Source of the DNA: Clavelina lepadiformis
Lineage: Eukaryota; Chordata; Ascidiacea; Aplousobranchia; Clavelinidae
Length of the DNA: 64,000 nt
Direction of reading: 5' to 3'
Assembly: GCF_947623445.1 (NCBI RefSeq)
Contig: NC_135240.1
Span: forward strand, 25,110,001 to 25,174,000
In this document: in pieces, positions 1 through 14,800 of the stretch
Numbering within the stretch: position 1 is the first letter of the stretch
Layout of the letters: every line of letters begins with the position of its first letter
Program-made: the position numbers and the translations under genes
Notes under the pieces: generated by a model
The model's database searches: none
Seen by the model: the letters and a program-made list of their open reading frames with translations, nothing else
Told to the model about the DNA's origin: nothing

Positions 1-3000
1 TCGTCTTGAGCGCAATCTACAAACGAACACACATTTAACGTTATTCCTATAATTGGATTAAAACAATTCTTATTCCATGCATTTCTTCTGAACTTCTTGT
101 CAAAAATACAGTTCAAAACTATTTCATTTACGATTTCTGAGAGAAACTCATGCTTTACAATTTAAGCAAATTCGCTGTTATAAATCCAACGCTTTGAGTA
201 AAACGTTTGCATTCGGACAAAGTTCTTGGCTTACTCGGGAAACATTGTGTTCCACTAAACGAAGGATTAAAAAGAAATGTCCCAGCTTGGCAGGTAGCAC
301 TTGTGGTTCCGCCCGTGCTAATGGTGAAGCCAACGTTACAAGAAAACGTTAACATTTCGTCTACTGCAAAAACATTTTCATCCGAACTAAATGTTCCGCC
401 AGTTATATCGCTTGGCCGGGGACAACCTGTAAAAAAATGCAAAACAAAATTTTTAGCAACAATAAGATAAAAGAAAATATCGATCTTACAAAAAATGTTT
501 GTTAAATTTTTAAAATTGGCAAAGATTAGTTTTTAAAACCGATGTCACAAACTTTTCACATTTACCCACATTTTTAATTTTATGGAAGCAGTAACTTATT
601 GCAATTTGTCAAATTATACAGTATAAAAAATATAACCAATTTTAAAGAAATAGCTACAACCTTGAGAGCAAGTGGGCACGGGATTGTCATAATTTCCGTT
701 CGTTTGGCAAGTAAGCGTGCTTTCCCCAACGAATGCTTGACTGGTATCCGTACAACTATACGTAAGAACGGTATCAAATGAATACCCATTTCCGGTAGCA
801 GGCTGGCTTGGGTCTATATCTAAGTTGCCGAGAGGGTCAAGTGTAGCGTCGTCTTGAGCGCAATCTACAAACGAACACACATTTATCGTTATTCCTTCAT
901 ATGGATTAAAGCAAATCTTATTCCATGCGTTTCTTTACAACCTCTTGTCAAAAATACAGTTCAAAACTATTTAACTTACGATTTCTTATAAAAGCGTATG
1001 TACTAAAATTTAATCATTCTCGTTTTACAAAATGCAACGCTTTGAGTAAAACGTTTGCATTTGGACAAAGTTTTTGGCTTACTCGGGAAACATTGTGTTC
1101 CACTAAACAAAGGATTAAAAAGAAATGTCCCAACTTGGCAGGTAGCACTTGTGGTTCCGCCCGTGCTAATGGTGAAGCCAACGTTACAAGAAAACGTTAA
1201 CATTTCGTCTACTGCAAAAACATTTTCATCGGAACCAAATGAACCGCCGGTTATATCGCTTGGCCGGGGACAACCTGTAAAAAATTGCGAATCAAAATTT
1301 TAGCAACAATAAGGTGAAAGAAAATATCGATCTTACAAAACATGTTTGTCAACTTTTTAAAATTGGCAAAGATTAGTTTTTAAAACCGATGTAACAAACT
1401 TTTCATATTTACCCACAATTTCTTTTTTTTGGAAGCAGTAACATATAGCAATTTGTCAAATTATACAGTTTAAAAAAGATAACCATTTATAAAGAAATAG
1501 CTACAACCTTGAGAGCAAGTGGGCACGGGATTGTCATAATTTCCGTTCGTTTGGCAAGTAAGCGTGCTTTCCCCAACGAATGCTTGACTGGTATCCGTAC
1601 AACTATACGTAAGAACGGTATCAAATGAATACCCATTTCCGGTAGCAGGCAGGCTTGGGTCTATATTTAAGGTGCCGAGAGGGTCAAGTGTAGCGTCGTC
1701 TTGAGCGCAATCTACAAACGAACAAACATTTAACGTTATTCCTATAATTCGGTTAAAACAATTCTTATTCCATGCATTTCTTCTGAACTTCTTGTCAAAA
1801 ATACAGTTCAAAACTATTTCATTTACGATTTCTGAGAGAAACTCATGCTTTACAATTTAAGCAAATTCGCTGTTATAAATCCAACGCTTTGAGTAAAACG
1901 TTTGCATTCGGACAAAGTTTTTGGCTTACTCGGGAAACATTGTGTTCCACTAAACGAAGGATTAAAAAGAAATGTCCCAGCTTGGCAGGTAGCACTTGTG
2001 GTTCCGCCCGTGCTAATGGTGAAGCCAACGTTACAAGAAAACGTTAACATTTCGTCTACTGCAAAAACATTTTCATCGGAACTAAATGAACCGCCAGTTA
2101 TATCGCTTGGCCGGGGACAACCTGTAAAAAAAGCGAAACGAAATTTTAGCAACAATAAGGTGAAAGAAGGCATCGATCTTACAAAAATGTTTGCCAACAT
2201 TTTAAATTCGCAAACATTTGTTTTCAAAACCAATGTCAAAAACTTTTCACATTTACCCACAATTTCTTTTTTATGGAAGCAGTAGCTTATTGCAATTTGT
2301 TCAATTATATAGTATAAAAATATAACCATTTATAAAGAAATAGCTACAACCTTGAGAGCAAGTGGGCACGGGATTGTCATAATTTCCGTTCGTTTGGCAA
2401 GTAAGCGTGCTTTCCCCAACGAATGCTTGACTGGTATCTGTACAACTATACGTAAGAACGGTATCAAATGAATACCCATTTCCGGTAGCAGGCAGGCTTG
2501 GGTCTATATCTAAGTTGCCGAGAGGGTCAAGTGTAGCGTCGTCTTGAGCGCAATCTACAAACGAACACACATTTAATGTTATTCCTATAATTGGATTAAA
2601 ACAATTCTTATTCCATGCGTTACTTCACAACCTCTTGTCAAAAATACAGTTCAAAACTATTTAATTTACGATTTCTTATAAAACCGCATGCTTTACAATT
2701 TAATCAATTTCGCTGTTATAAATCCAACGCTTTGAGTAAAACGTTTGCATTCGGACAAAGTTTTTGCTTACTCGGGAAACATTGTGTTCCACTAAACGAA
2801 GGATTAAAAAGAAATGTCCCAGCTTGGCAGGTAGCACTTGTGGTTCCGCCCGTGCTAATGGTAAAGCCAACGTTACAAGAAAACGTTAACATTTCGTCTA
2901 CTGCAAAAACATTTTCATCCGAACCAAATGTTCCGCCGGTTATATCGCTTGGCCGGGGACAACCTGTAAAATAAGGCGAAACAAATTTTTAGCAACAATA

Positions 3001-6000
3001 AGGTGAAAGAAAATATCGATCTTACAAAAACTGTTTGTTAACTTTTTAAAATTGGCAAACATTTGTTTTCAAAACTGATGTCAAAAACTTTTCACATTTA
3101 CCAACATTTTCATTTTTATGGAAGCAGTAACTTATTGCAATTTGTTCAGTTATATAGTATAAAAATATAACCATTTTTAAAGAAATAGCTACAACCTTGA
3201 GAGCAATTGGGCACGGGATTGTCATAATTTCCGTTCGTTTGGCAAGTAAGCGTGCTTTCCCCAACGAATGGTTGACTGGTATCCGTACAACTATACGTAA
3301 GAACGGTATCAAATGAATACCCATTTCCGGTAGCAGGCTGGCTTGGGTCTATATCTAAGTTGCCGAGAGGGTCAAGTGTAGCGTCGTCTTGAGCGCAATC
3401 TACAAACGAACACACATTTAATGTTATTCCTATAATTGGATTAAAACAATACTTATTCCATGCATTTCTTCCGAACTTCTTGTCAAAAATACAGTGGAAA
3501 ACTATTTCATTTACGATTTCTTAGAAAAACGCATATGCTTTACAATTTAAGCAAATTCGCTTTTATAAATCCAACGCTTTGAGTAAAACGTTTGCATTCG
3601 GACAAAGTTTTTGGCTTACTCGGGAAACATTGTGTTCCACTAAACGAAGGATTAAAAAGAAATGTCCCAGCTTGGCAGGTAGCACTTGTGGTTCCGCCCG
3701 TGCTAATGGTGAAGCCAACGTTACAAGAAAACGTTAACATTTCGTCTACTGCAAAAACATTTTCATCCGAACCAAATGTTCCGCCAGTTATATCGCTTGG
3801 CCGGGGACAACCTGTAAAAATAAGCGAAACAAAATTTTAGCAACAATAAGGTGAAAGAAAATATCGATCTTACAAAAAATGTTTGACAACTTTTTAAAAT
3901 TGGTAAAAATTAGTTTTTAAAACCGATGTCAAAAACTTTTCACATTTACCCACATTTTTAATTTTATGGAAGCAGTAACTTATTGCAATTTGTCAAATTA
4001 TACAGTATAAAAAATATAACCAATTTTAAAGAAATAGCTACAACCTTGAGAGCAAGTGGGCACGGGATTGTCATAATTTCCGTTCGTTTGGCAAGTAAGC
4101 GTGCTTTCCCCAACGAATGCTTGACTGGTATCCGTACAACTATACGTAAGAACGGTATCAAATGAATACCCATTTCCGGTAGCAGGCTGGTTTGGGTCTA
4201 TATCTAAGTTGCCGAGAGGGTCAAGTGTAGCGTCGTCTTGAGCGCAATCTACAAACGAACACACACTTAACGTTATTCCTATAATTGGATTAAAATAATT
4301 CTTATTCCATGCATTTCTTCTGAAGTTCTTGTCAAAAATACAGTGGAAAACTATTTCATTTACGATTTTAAACAAAAAGGTATGTTTTAAAATTAATTTA
4401 ATTTCGCTTTTATAAATCCAAAGCTTTGAGTAAAACGTTTGCATTCGGACAAAGATTTTGGCTTACTCGGGAAACATTGTGTTCCACTAAACGAAGGATT
4501 AAAAAGAAATGTCCCAGCTTGGCAGGTAGCACTTGTGGTTCCGCCCGTGCTAATGGTGAAGCCAACGTTACAAGAAAACGTTAACATTTCGTCTACTGCA
4601 AAAACATTTTCATCGGAACTAAATGAACCGCCGGTTATATCGCTTGGCCGGGGACAACCTGTAAAAAATTGCGAAACTAAGTTTTAGCAACAAAAAGGTG
4701 AAAGAAAGCATCGATCTTACAGAAATGTTTGTCAACATTTAAATTTCGCAAACATTTGTTTTCAAAACCTATGTCACAAACTTTTCACATTTACCCACAA
4801 TTTCTTTTTTATGGAAGCAGTAACTTATTGCAATTTGTTCAGTTATATAGTATAAAAATATAACCATTTATAAAGAAATAGCTACAACCTTGAGAGCAAG
4901 TGGGCACGGGATTGTCATAATTTCCGTTCGTTTGGCAAGTAAGCGTGCTTTCCCCAACGAATGCTTGACTGGTATCCGTACAACTATACGTAAGAACGGT
5001 ATCAAATGAATACCCATTTCCGGTAGCAGGCTGGCTTGGGTCTATATCTAAGTTGCCGAGAGGGTCAAGTGTAGCGTCGTCTTGAGCGCAATCTACAAAC
5101 GAACACACATTTAACGTTATTCCTATAATTGGATTAAAACAAATCTTATTCCATGCATTTCTTCTGAAGTTCTTGTCAAAAATATAGTGGAAAACTATTT
5201 CATTTACGATTTTAAACAAAAAGGTATGTTTTAAAATTAATTTAATTTCGCTTTTATAAATCCAAAGCTTTGAGTAAAACGTTTGCATTCGGACAAAGTT
5301 TTTGGCTTACTCGGGAAACATTGTGTTCCACTAAACGAAGGATTAAAAAGAAATGTCCCAGCTTGGCAGGTAGCACTTGTGGTTCCGCCCGTGCTAATGG
5401 TGAAGCCAACGTTACAAGAAAACGTTAACATTTCGTCTACTGCAAAAACATTTTCATCGGAACTAAATGAACCGCCGGTTATATCGCTTGGCCGGGGACA
5501 ACCTGTAAAAAATTGCCAAACTAAGTTTTAGCAACAATAAGGTGAAAGAAAGCATCGATCTTACAGAAATGTTTGTCAACATTTAAATTTCGCAAACATT
5601 TGTTTTCAAAACCTATGTCACAAACTTTTCACATTTACCCACAATTTCTTTTTTATGGAAGCAGTAACTTATTGCAATTTGTTCAGTTATATAGTATAAA
5701 AATATAACCATTTATAAAGAAATAGCTACAACCTTGAGAGCAAGTGGGCACGGGATTGTCATAATTTCCGTTCGTTTGGCAAGTAAGCGTGCTTTCCCCA
5801 ACGAATGCTTGACTGGTATCCGTACAACTATACGTAAGAACGGTATCAAATGAATACCCATTTCCGGTAGCAGGCTGGCTTGGGTCTATATCTAAGTTGC
5901 CGAGAGGGTCAAGTGTAGCGTCGTCTTGAGCGCAATCTACAAACGAACACACATTTAACGTTATTCCTATAATTGGATTAAAACAATTCTTATTCCATGC

Positions 6001-8878
6001 ATTTCTTCTGAACTTCTTGTCAAAAATACAGTGGAAAACTATTTCATTTACGATTTTAAACAAAAACGTATGTTTTAAAATTAATTTAATTTCGCTTTTA
6101 TAAATCCAAAGCTTTGAGTAAAACGTTTGCATTCGGACAAAGTTTTTGGCTTACTCGGGAAACATTGTGTTCCACTAAACGAAGGATTAAAAAGAAATGT
6201 CCCAGCTTGGCAGGTAGCACTTGTGGTTCCGCCCGTGCTAATGGTGAAGCCAACGTTACAAGAAAACGTTAACATTTCGTCTACTGCAAAAACATTTTCA
6301 TCCGAACCAAATGTTCCGCCGGTTATATCGCTTGGCCGGGGACAACCTGTAAAAATAAGCGAAACAAATTTTTAGCAACAATCAGGTGAAAGAAGGCATC
6401 GATCTTACAGAAATGTTTGTCAACATTTAAATTTCGCAAACATTTGTTTTCAAAACCTATGTCACAAACTTTTCACATTTACCCACAATTTCTTTTTTAT
6501 GGAAGCAGTAGCTTATTGCAATTTGTTCCATTATTCAGTATAAAAATATAACCATTTATAAAGAAATAGCTACAACCTCGAGAGCAAGTGGGCACGGGAT
6601 TATCATAATTTCCGTTCGTTTGGCAAGTAAGCGTGCTTTCCCCAACGAATGCTTGACTGGTATCCGTACAACTATACGTAAGAACGGTACCAAATGAATA
6701 CCCATTTCCGGTAACAGGCTGGTTTGGGTTTATATCTAAGTTGCCGAGAGGGTCAAGTGTAGCGTCGTCTTGAGCGCAATCTACAAACGAACACACATTT
6801 AATGTTATTCCTATAATTGGATTAAAACAAATCTTATTCCATGCATTTCTTCTGAAGTTCTTGTCAAAAATACAGTGGAAAACTATTTCATTTACGATTT
6901 TAAACAAAAAGGTATGTTTTAAAATTAATTTAATTTCGCTTTTATAAATCCAAAGCTTTGAGTAAAACGTTTGCATTCGGACAAAGTTTTTGGCTTACTC
7001 GGGAAACATTGTGTTCCACTAAACGAAGGATTAAAAAGAAATGTCCCAGCTTGGCAGGTAGCACTTGTGGTTCCGCCCGTGCTAATGGTGAAGCCAACGT
7101 TACAAGAAAACGTTAACATTTCGTCTACTGCAAAAACATTTTCATCGGAACTAAATGAACCGCCGGTTATATCGCTTGGCCGGGGACAACCTGTAAAAAA
7201 TTGCGAAACTAAGTTTTAGCAACAATAAGGTGAAAGAAAGCATCGATCTTACAGAAATGTTTGTCAACATTTAAATTTAGCAAACATTTGTTTTCAAAAC
7301 CTATGTCACAAACTTTTCACATTTACCCACAATTTCTTTTTTATGGAAGCAGTAACTTATTGCAATTTGTTCAGTTATATAGTATAAAAATATAACCATT
7401 TATAAAGAAATAGCTACAACCTTGAGAGCAAGTGGGCACGGGATTGTCATAATTTCCGTTCGTTTGGCAAGTAAGCGTGCTTTCCCCAACGAATGCTTGA
7501 CTGGTATCCGTACAACTATACGTAAGAACGATATCAAATGAATACCCATTTCCGGTAGCAGGCTGGCTTGGGTCTATATCTAAGTTGCCGAGAGGGTCAA
7601 GTGTAGCGTCGTCTTGAGCGCAATCTACAAACGAACACACATTTAACGTTATTCCTATAATTGGATTAAAACAATTCTTATTCCATGCATTTCTTCTGAA
7701 CTTCTTGTCAAAAATACAGTTCAAAACTATTTCATTTACGATTTTAAACAAAAACGTATGTTTTAAAATTAATTTAATTTCGCTTTTATAAATCCAAAGC
7801 TTTGAGTAAAACGTTTGCATTCGGACAAAGTTTTTGGCTTACTCGGGAAACATTGTGTTCCACTAAACGAAGGATTAAAAAGAAATGTCCCAGCTTGGCA
7901 GGTAGCACTTGTGGTTCCGCCCGTGCTAATGGTGAAGCCAACGTTACAAGAAAACGTTAACATTTCGTCTACTGCAAAAAAATTTTCATCCGAACCAAAT
8001 GTTCCGCCGGTTATATCGCTTGGCCGGGGACAACCTGTAAAAATAAGCGAAACAAATTTTTAGCAACAATCAGGTGAAAGAAGGCATCGATCTTACAGAA
8101 ATGTTTGTCAACATTTAAATTTCGCAAACATTTGTTTTCAAAACCTATGTCACAAACTTTTCACATTTACCCACAATTTCTTTTTTATGGAAGCAGTAGC
8201 TTATTGCAATTTGTTCCATTATTCAGTATAAAAATATAACCATTTATAAAGAAATAGCTACAACCTTGAGAGCAAGTGGGCACGGGATTATCATAATTTC
8301 CGTTCGTTTGGCAAGTAAGCGTGCTTTCCCCAACGAATGCTTGACTGGTATCCGTACAACTATACGTAAGAACGGTACCAAATGAATACCCATTTCCGGT
8401 AGCAGGCTGGTTTGGGTCTATATCTAAGTTGCCGAGAGGGTCAAGTGTAGCGTCGTCTTGAGCGCAATCTACAAACGAACACACATTTAATGTTATTCCT
8501 ATAATTGGATTAAAACAAATCTTATTCCATGCATTTCTTCTGAACTTCTTGTCAAAAATATAGTGGAAAATTATTTAATTTTCGATTTTAAACAAAAAGG
8601 TATGTATTTAAATTAATTTAATTTCGCTGTTATAAATCCAAAGCTTTGAGTAAAACGTTTGCATTCGGACAAAGTTTTTGGCTTACTCGGGAAACATTGG
8701 GTTCCACTAAACGAAGGATTAAAAAGAAATGTCCCAGCTTGGCAGGTAGCACTTGTGGTTCCGCCCGTGCTAATGGTGAAGCCAACGTTACAAGAAAACG
8801 TTAACATTTCGTTTACTGCAAAAACATTTTCATCCGAACCAAATGTTCCGCCGGTTACGTCGTTAGGACGAGGACAAC
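1..8878 (-). repeat. Tandem array of ~845 bp units, each encoding a pair of sushi exons (A and B)
   Basis: Ten full A exons of 204 bp (864-661, 1711-1508, 2554-2351, 3399-3196, 4248-4045, 5092-4889, 5936-5733, 6780-6577, 7624-7421, 8468-8265; minus-strand order runs high to low) alternate with eleven B exons of 192 bp (426-235, 1274-1083, 2121-1930, 2963-2772, 3811-3620, 4658-4467, 5502-5311, 6346-6155, 7190-6999, 8034-7843, 8878-8687). A partial A exon lies at 16-1. A exons start C-AQDDATLDP and end NPVPTCSQ; B exons start GCPRPSDITGG and end SGTQCFP. Each has the four sushi cysteines, but Y or F stands where the family usually has W. Unit spacing is 843-849 bp. No copy has a stop or frameshift, and introns are as alike as exons, so the expansion is recent or actively homogenised. 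The rightmost B exon (8878-8687) differs at its start (RPNDVTGG) and in its acceptor intron. Confidence 0.92.
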
Positions 8879-11800
8879 CTGTTGACATGAGAAAAGCATA
8901 TCATGATTTCAGCATATGTACTGGACCACAAAGTATGAAGTGATGTAAATACGTTTACAAAGGTTCTTGCAACTACTTAAAAAGTAGATAGCTTTCTCCT
9001 GTCTATCAGATAACGTTTTTGGGCAATCGAAGAAGAACGCCGTCATTTTTAACAGAAAATTGATATAAATAAGGAATATACTAACCAGTACATGTAGGAC
9101 CAGATGTAAATTCCCAGTCGCCGCCAGGTAAACATGTATTGCTTGTTGGTTCCCCGGCTATGATGGGCAGGCCATTGATGCACGAGTATTGCACAACCGA
9201 AAAGACAGAGTATTCTGTTCTAATCGGTCTCGTTGTAACCCCAAAAGGTGCCGGTGGGGAGGTACAGGCTAAAAGAAAAACAATTGTTAACCATTCGCCA
9301 TACTCCGGATTTCCAACTAACAACTTATTGTTTAAAACTGTTTTAAGTAAATTTTAACTCAACGTGCAATAAACTGAGAGACAATTTCAATGCAATTTAT
9401 CTCTTTTTCTATTTCGTCTGGCTGTGACTGTGATCACTCGCGCGTACAATTTCAAGAACGTAATACGTATTAATACGGAAAAAGGTCACAGCCTACATGC
9501 ACGATAAAGTTACTTACGAAGACTTTCGCACGTTGGCGCTGAATTGTCGAAGGCACCATTCTTCGTACATGTGAGCGTGACAGAGCCCGATATGGTGTAA
9601 CCTTCAATCTCGCATGAAAACGATAAAGTCTCACCAAGTCCAAACGGGCCACCAAAAACTGGCGTAAGACCTCCATCGGTTGATGTCAAAGTCGGAAACG
9701 GACAAACTATTATTTAAGTGATTGAGGTTTTTAAGGCAGAAAAGGTTTAATGTAAATTACAAAAAAGGAGCTTTTTGTTATGCAAATTGTGAACAAACTA
9801 GTTAGAGACCAATGCGTCATTTTTCCAAGTGTAAACAGTGTACTTTCAGAGCATATGCCTTGAAATATTTTCTTTTGTCTTTCTAACCTTGGTCGCAAGT
9901 TTGTCCTTCTGGCTCGCCGACACAGCAAAGAAAATCATTGATCAGATCAATACAGTTTACTCCATTTACGCAGGGATTAGGATCGCATTCATTTATCTCT
10001 GGAGGAGTAAAGAAAAATTCAAACTGTTTTTAAATACCGCTTTCGTATTGACATAAATTCTAAACTTAAAACCCACCTCGACAGCTTGGTGCATTCTCAA
10101 AACCAGGCCTACAATTTGGTCTCAGACGAATAACTGAAAAACACAGTGGTGTTATTGTTTTAAGTTTTGTTTTTGATATCGGTTGATATATATGAAGTGG
10201 AATCTATACAACAAGATCATTACAAAACGCCTAAAAATATCTACTGCAGATTTTTGCAGCTCACAGGTGAATATATTTGAAAAGCACTGGCGTCTTTGAG
10301 CATCGTAGCAACATCCTATTCGGCTACAGAAGCCTCTGTAAAACACATATAAACTAATAGTTGTTTTGGCCTCCAAGATTGATCGCTGTTATTAGGATGC
10401 ATAATTAATTCGTCGGTACCTGGGAAGACTTTGAAAACCAAAACATGGACCCCCGCTGCAGCGTTTAATAAGAGTTGATCCTGGGTAACCGGGTTCGCCT
10501 CCAAAATTTAGATAACCTGCTGCCAAAGATTCATTATACTCGTGTGTAATCTGTTGTCAATCAGTAAGTAATACAGCATCGCCTTTTCTTTTATCTATTT
10601 AACTGTTCTTTGTGACAACAAATTTTCATAAAAAGTAGCTAGTGTTTAGACTAGAGTCTATAGTCGAGTCTAGTCACTAGACTATAGAATGACTGTGGTC
10701 CTAATACAAAACCATAAGAAACTGTAATTAGTTGACCAATTTTGCTACCTTAACAAGCAAAGTAAAAACATTTTCACTTGCCACTGTTTTGATTTTGAAG
10801 TGCAGGCGGTTGGGTAGTTGTACCAAACCCGAAACTCAGAGGTCTTTCTATAAACAGAAATGAATTAAAAACTGGAAACTTGAAGCAAAAATAATTTAAA
10901 AACCCTCTAATCGCAAATGTTAAAAAATGTGGTATTTTATAAATAAAATATTTTGAAAATAATTAATTAACCTTAAAGATTTTTGGTTACAAAGAAAACA
11001 AAGGGGCATGCGTGGTACTGTACATCATTGGCAAAAATTTCGACTAAGATTAGAAAAATTTTTTAAATTCGATTTATTATGGAAGTTAAAATATAGCTTT
11101 GTTGGACGGCAACATCGTTTTTCTGTTTGGCAATGGCATATTCTGTAAAGACACATTTTAACCATATCAATGAATATTTTGTATTAGGCTAATATTTTTT
11201 TGACTAACTTTTTATTTTTATACAGTATTTCTATTACTTTAGTATTTTGATTGTATAACCCTAATACTGAAACTGATTTATTCGTTTGTTAAAAAAGGCA
11301 TAGGACATATGCAATCACACACTACTGTAAAGCAACAAAAATCTGACCCCTTTAACGACTAACTTACCCTTTTGATAACACTGAATACGTACTGAAGCTC
11401 TCGAACTGACGCTCTCATCGTAACAGCATCCCCTGCAAATAAGGTTGGCTGGTTAAAGTAACAGGAAATTAAAATACCTTTTGACAAGTTATTTCATATA
11501 AGCCTGGCTTTGTAAACTTCTCAAATCAACTTTTTTTAATTAAACCAACTAATTTCTTAAAATTCGTATATTTCTTTTCATTACTACCTTTCGACCGTTT
11601 AACAACGTTTTTCCATTATAGTTCAGAGAGCAATAAAGCAGAAAAGCAAAGGTTTCCTATAATTAATCTCATGTGATCGTTTGTTATCACATTTTAGGAG
11701 ACCTAAAGATAATGCGGTACCAGTTACCAAGTAAATTGTTTCAAATTCTTTTCCTAGGTGACGATATTTCAACGCATTTTGTGGCATTCAGAATGTTCCT

Positions 11801-14800
11801 TGAAAGTAAAAATACCAAAAACGGCTCTTCATGAAACATGACTATGATATTTTGGGGGTTCAATTTCTGTATTAACAAAATGGGAAACTTGCATGTATTT
11901 CATTGATGTATAATTCCAACCAAGATTGAATCTACCAAATATCATGAAATCCGCCTTTGAGTACCGTACATCCTTGCCCAACTCTGCGTATTCACAACAT
12001 ACAAACGCGTTGGTTTGATTTTCTGTCTAGTCGAAAGGGTCATATTAATGCATTAGTAAATTACATACGCCTTCAAAAGTTGCATGCACGCTGAATTGTC
12101 GGGCAAAAAAATTAACTGTGTTGGCCAAACAGGTCACTATTAGCTCAACTAGAGATTATTGTAAGTAGTGAATGTGTACCTTATTTGGGTACGCGTTCGC
12201 AATTTGTCAACGCATAGAGTTTAATGTGTCAAGATAGTCATTGGCTTACGGTACTTCCGCCATTGATTACATGATGGTTGTACATATCCTAATCGTTTCA
12301 CACACAAGTGATTGGGACGCTTAAGTACATCTTTTTGTGAAATAAAGCGTACAAAAAAACTTTGTCAAAAATATTTTATAAAGTGCAAATAACTTGAAAA
12401 TCTAATAGCCATTTCTGCTGATTACAGGATAGTAGATGAGCGTATTTCATCACATTAAGCACAAGGCCTCCAACTAGATTACTAGAAGATAATAATTTAA
12501 TCTGCGAACGCGTTGAAAAATTGCAAACATGTTCACAAATAACCAACGTGTACACAAATTACAAACACGTTCACAATTTACAATTGTGTGTAATAATGAC
12601 CTGTTCGGCCGACAAAGCCATGTTTTTTAAACATTAGTTTAGCGTGAATGCAATTTATGAACACGTTGTTATGAACCTATCGACCAGGCAAAATATCATA
12701 TGCATTTTGTGAACGCATTTGAAATTTACGTACACGCTGATTAAAACGAATTCTGACACACATGGCTAACTGTACATACGTCACATTTACATTTTAGCCT
12801 AAATGAGTAACAAAATTCCAATACACCGAGGCGACTGGCCTACATGATTACCGGTAGCCTATATAAGCACTTGACATGACTGGGAAAAGCAGTCAGTGAA
12901 GCTAATTCCAAAACGAACACAAGCGAACACCAAGCATAGCACGAAAACTGCTAGCTACAATTAACGAATACGTTGTGCCACAGGCATGACAACCACACTA
13001 CATATCGGTGCCCGCAGGTTGTAGCCTCTTACTAGTAGGCTAGCCTCCCGGTATAATAATAGAGTCTAGTATGCAAGTGCACAACCAGATGACGTCACAA
13101 TTTGAGTGGCTGGTCTAGCATACGAAGGCATGATGTGGTTGTGCACTTGTATCCTAGACCCCAATAATAAATACCGATACCGATATTTAATTTACCGGTA
13201 ACGTACCGCAATTTGTCAGGTATCTCCGACCAGAAGGCTCATGGTAAATAGCGTTGATGTCAGTTTCGCCAAATACTAGCTAATGAAAGCCATTTACTGT
13301 ACTGCATAAATTAAACTGATTGACTTTCATTGTCTTTACAACAGTTTTACATAGTTCCACACTATTAACCACATAACTAAGGCAAGAAATGGCCATCAGC
13401 TGGGATCCAAAATTGCACAGCTATCGCAGACGTCGTTATGATCATTGTTAACCAATCAAAAAAAGTAAAACGTCGAACGTAAAAAATAATTACAGACATC
13501 AAAGAAGGGATATTGTTGAGAAAATCTTTTACATGCTTCGTACAAAATTTACGACCAGAACAATGAGATCATTGAAAATTTTATTACGTTTGCATTCTAT
13601 AGTATTTCCTCTCGACTAATTTTCGATAAACAACTTTCTATTAGCTAAAATGCAGTTTTAAAACAAATTTGTATGAGAAAATTAATAGTTAACTGTTAAA
13701 TATGCTTCGCCACATGTAACGTCATTTTACCGTAAGTATACAACGCACAGTTAAAAGAATTTATACCTTAAGGCATTCAGCTGACGCTAGCGCAACTTAA
13801 ATCAAGTAAAAGTCTGATTTGTCTGATTTGTCAAAATATTGCTGTATTTTGCAAAAAAATATTTTTCCGTCTGAGTTCAAACTGACTTCAATTACTTTCA
13901 ACAACTAAATCATCTCTTTTATTGTAGCGTGGCGGCGATTTATTTTCGTTCAGTGTTCGGGTTTAGCTAAGAAGCCACTTGTGTCAAACAGTTTGTAGTA
14001 GTGCGTAGTAGACGTTTTCTGGATTTGGTGTATAGGCCAACATGCAGTGGTTTATTGGAGGGGGATCGCGATCCTCTCACTTTTTCTTGCGTCATTTTAT
14101 CCTCATCTTCATATACATTTGAAAACGACATTTGGATACAATACCATATCTGCTTGACCGCGAACCCCTGCTTCTTTTTTAGGAACACACCACTGCTTAC
14201 ATGCAAAATTATTGTGGCCTACTATTAAGATAGAATCATCCATATTCTAGTAGCTTATTGTTTGAATTCAAATTTAAGACGTGGTAAAAAACTTTCTTTT
14301 ACTTTTTATTTTTAAACAAAAAGTTGTCCATATCGGTGGGGCTGTTGTGAACGAGCCATTGAGCCTGTACTCGCATGTGAAAACACTAACTGACATTTTC
14401 ATTGGTGTGTGACATAATGGCGCAAGCTAGCATGTAACAACCGATGAGAAAATGTCGACAATTCAGCAAGTGCAAGCTGTCGTGCTTTCATGCGATATGG
14501 ATTACTGCAACTTCAAAATCAGTCGTTTCTTGTTGAGGTTGATTAATCATTTTTATTTCCACGTTTACGTGTACGTCCATGTGCTGTATGTGAACTTTCC
14601 GACAATCGCCAAATAGCTGGAGCTACGTTCGCCTCCTATACACAGTCCTGCCTCATTTTGGTCTTGTCAACAGCTTTCGTAACATAGTGTTACATAATAG
14701 AGTTTAATTATTGATTATAGGGTCAAATCTATTTCAATAATACTGACTCTTGATCATTATGAACTGTCATTTGTACTTTTATTCGAGATGTAACATTTAA

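Noticed and set aside
1..8878. CRISPR-like or satellite array
   Set aside because: The period is ~845 bp and each unit contains two spliced, in-frame sushi exons; this is a coding tandem repeat in an animal gene.
207..8943. Repeated plus-strand ORFs of 60-127 codons opposite the sushi array
   Set aside because: They are exact antisense shadows of the phased sushi exons, recur only because the array repeats, and lack splice logic of their own.
10650..10690. Palindrome-rich AGTCTATAG/CTAGTCAC cluster
   Set aside because: Short overlapping copies of a simple motif without a clean hairpin or repeat unit.
13967..14228. Overlapping ORFs of 75-79 codons on both strands
   Set aside because: No domain, no splice sites, inside intron 1 of the sushi gene.
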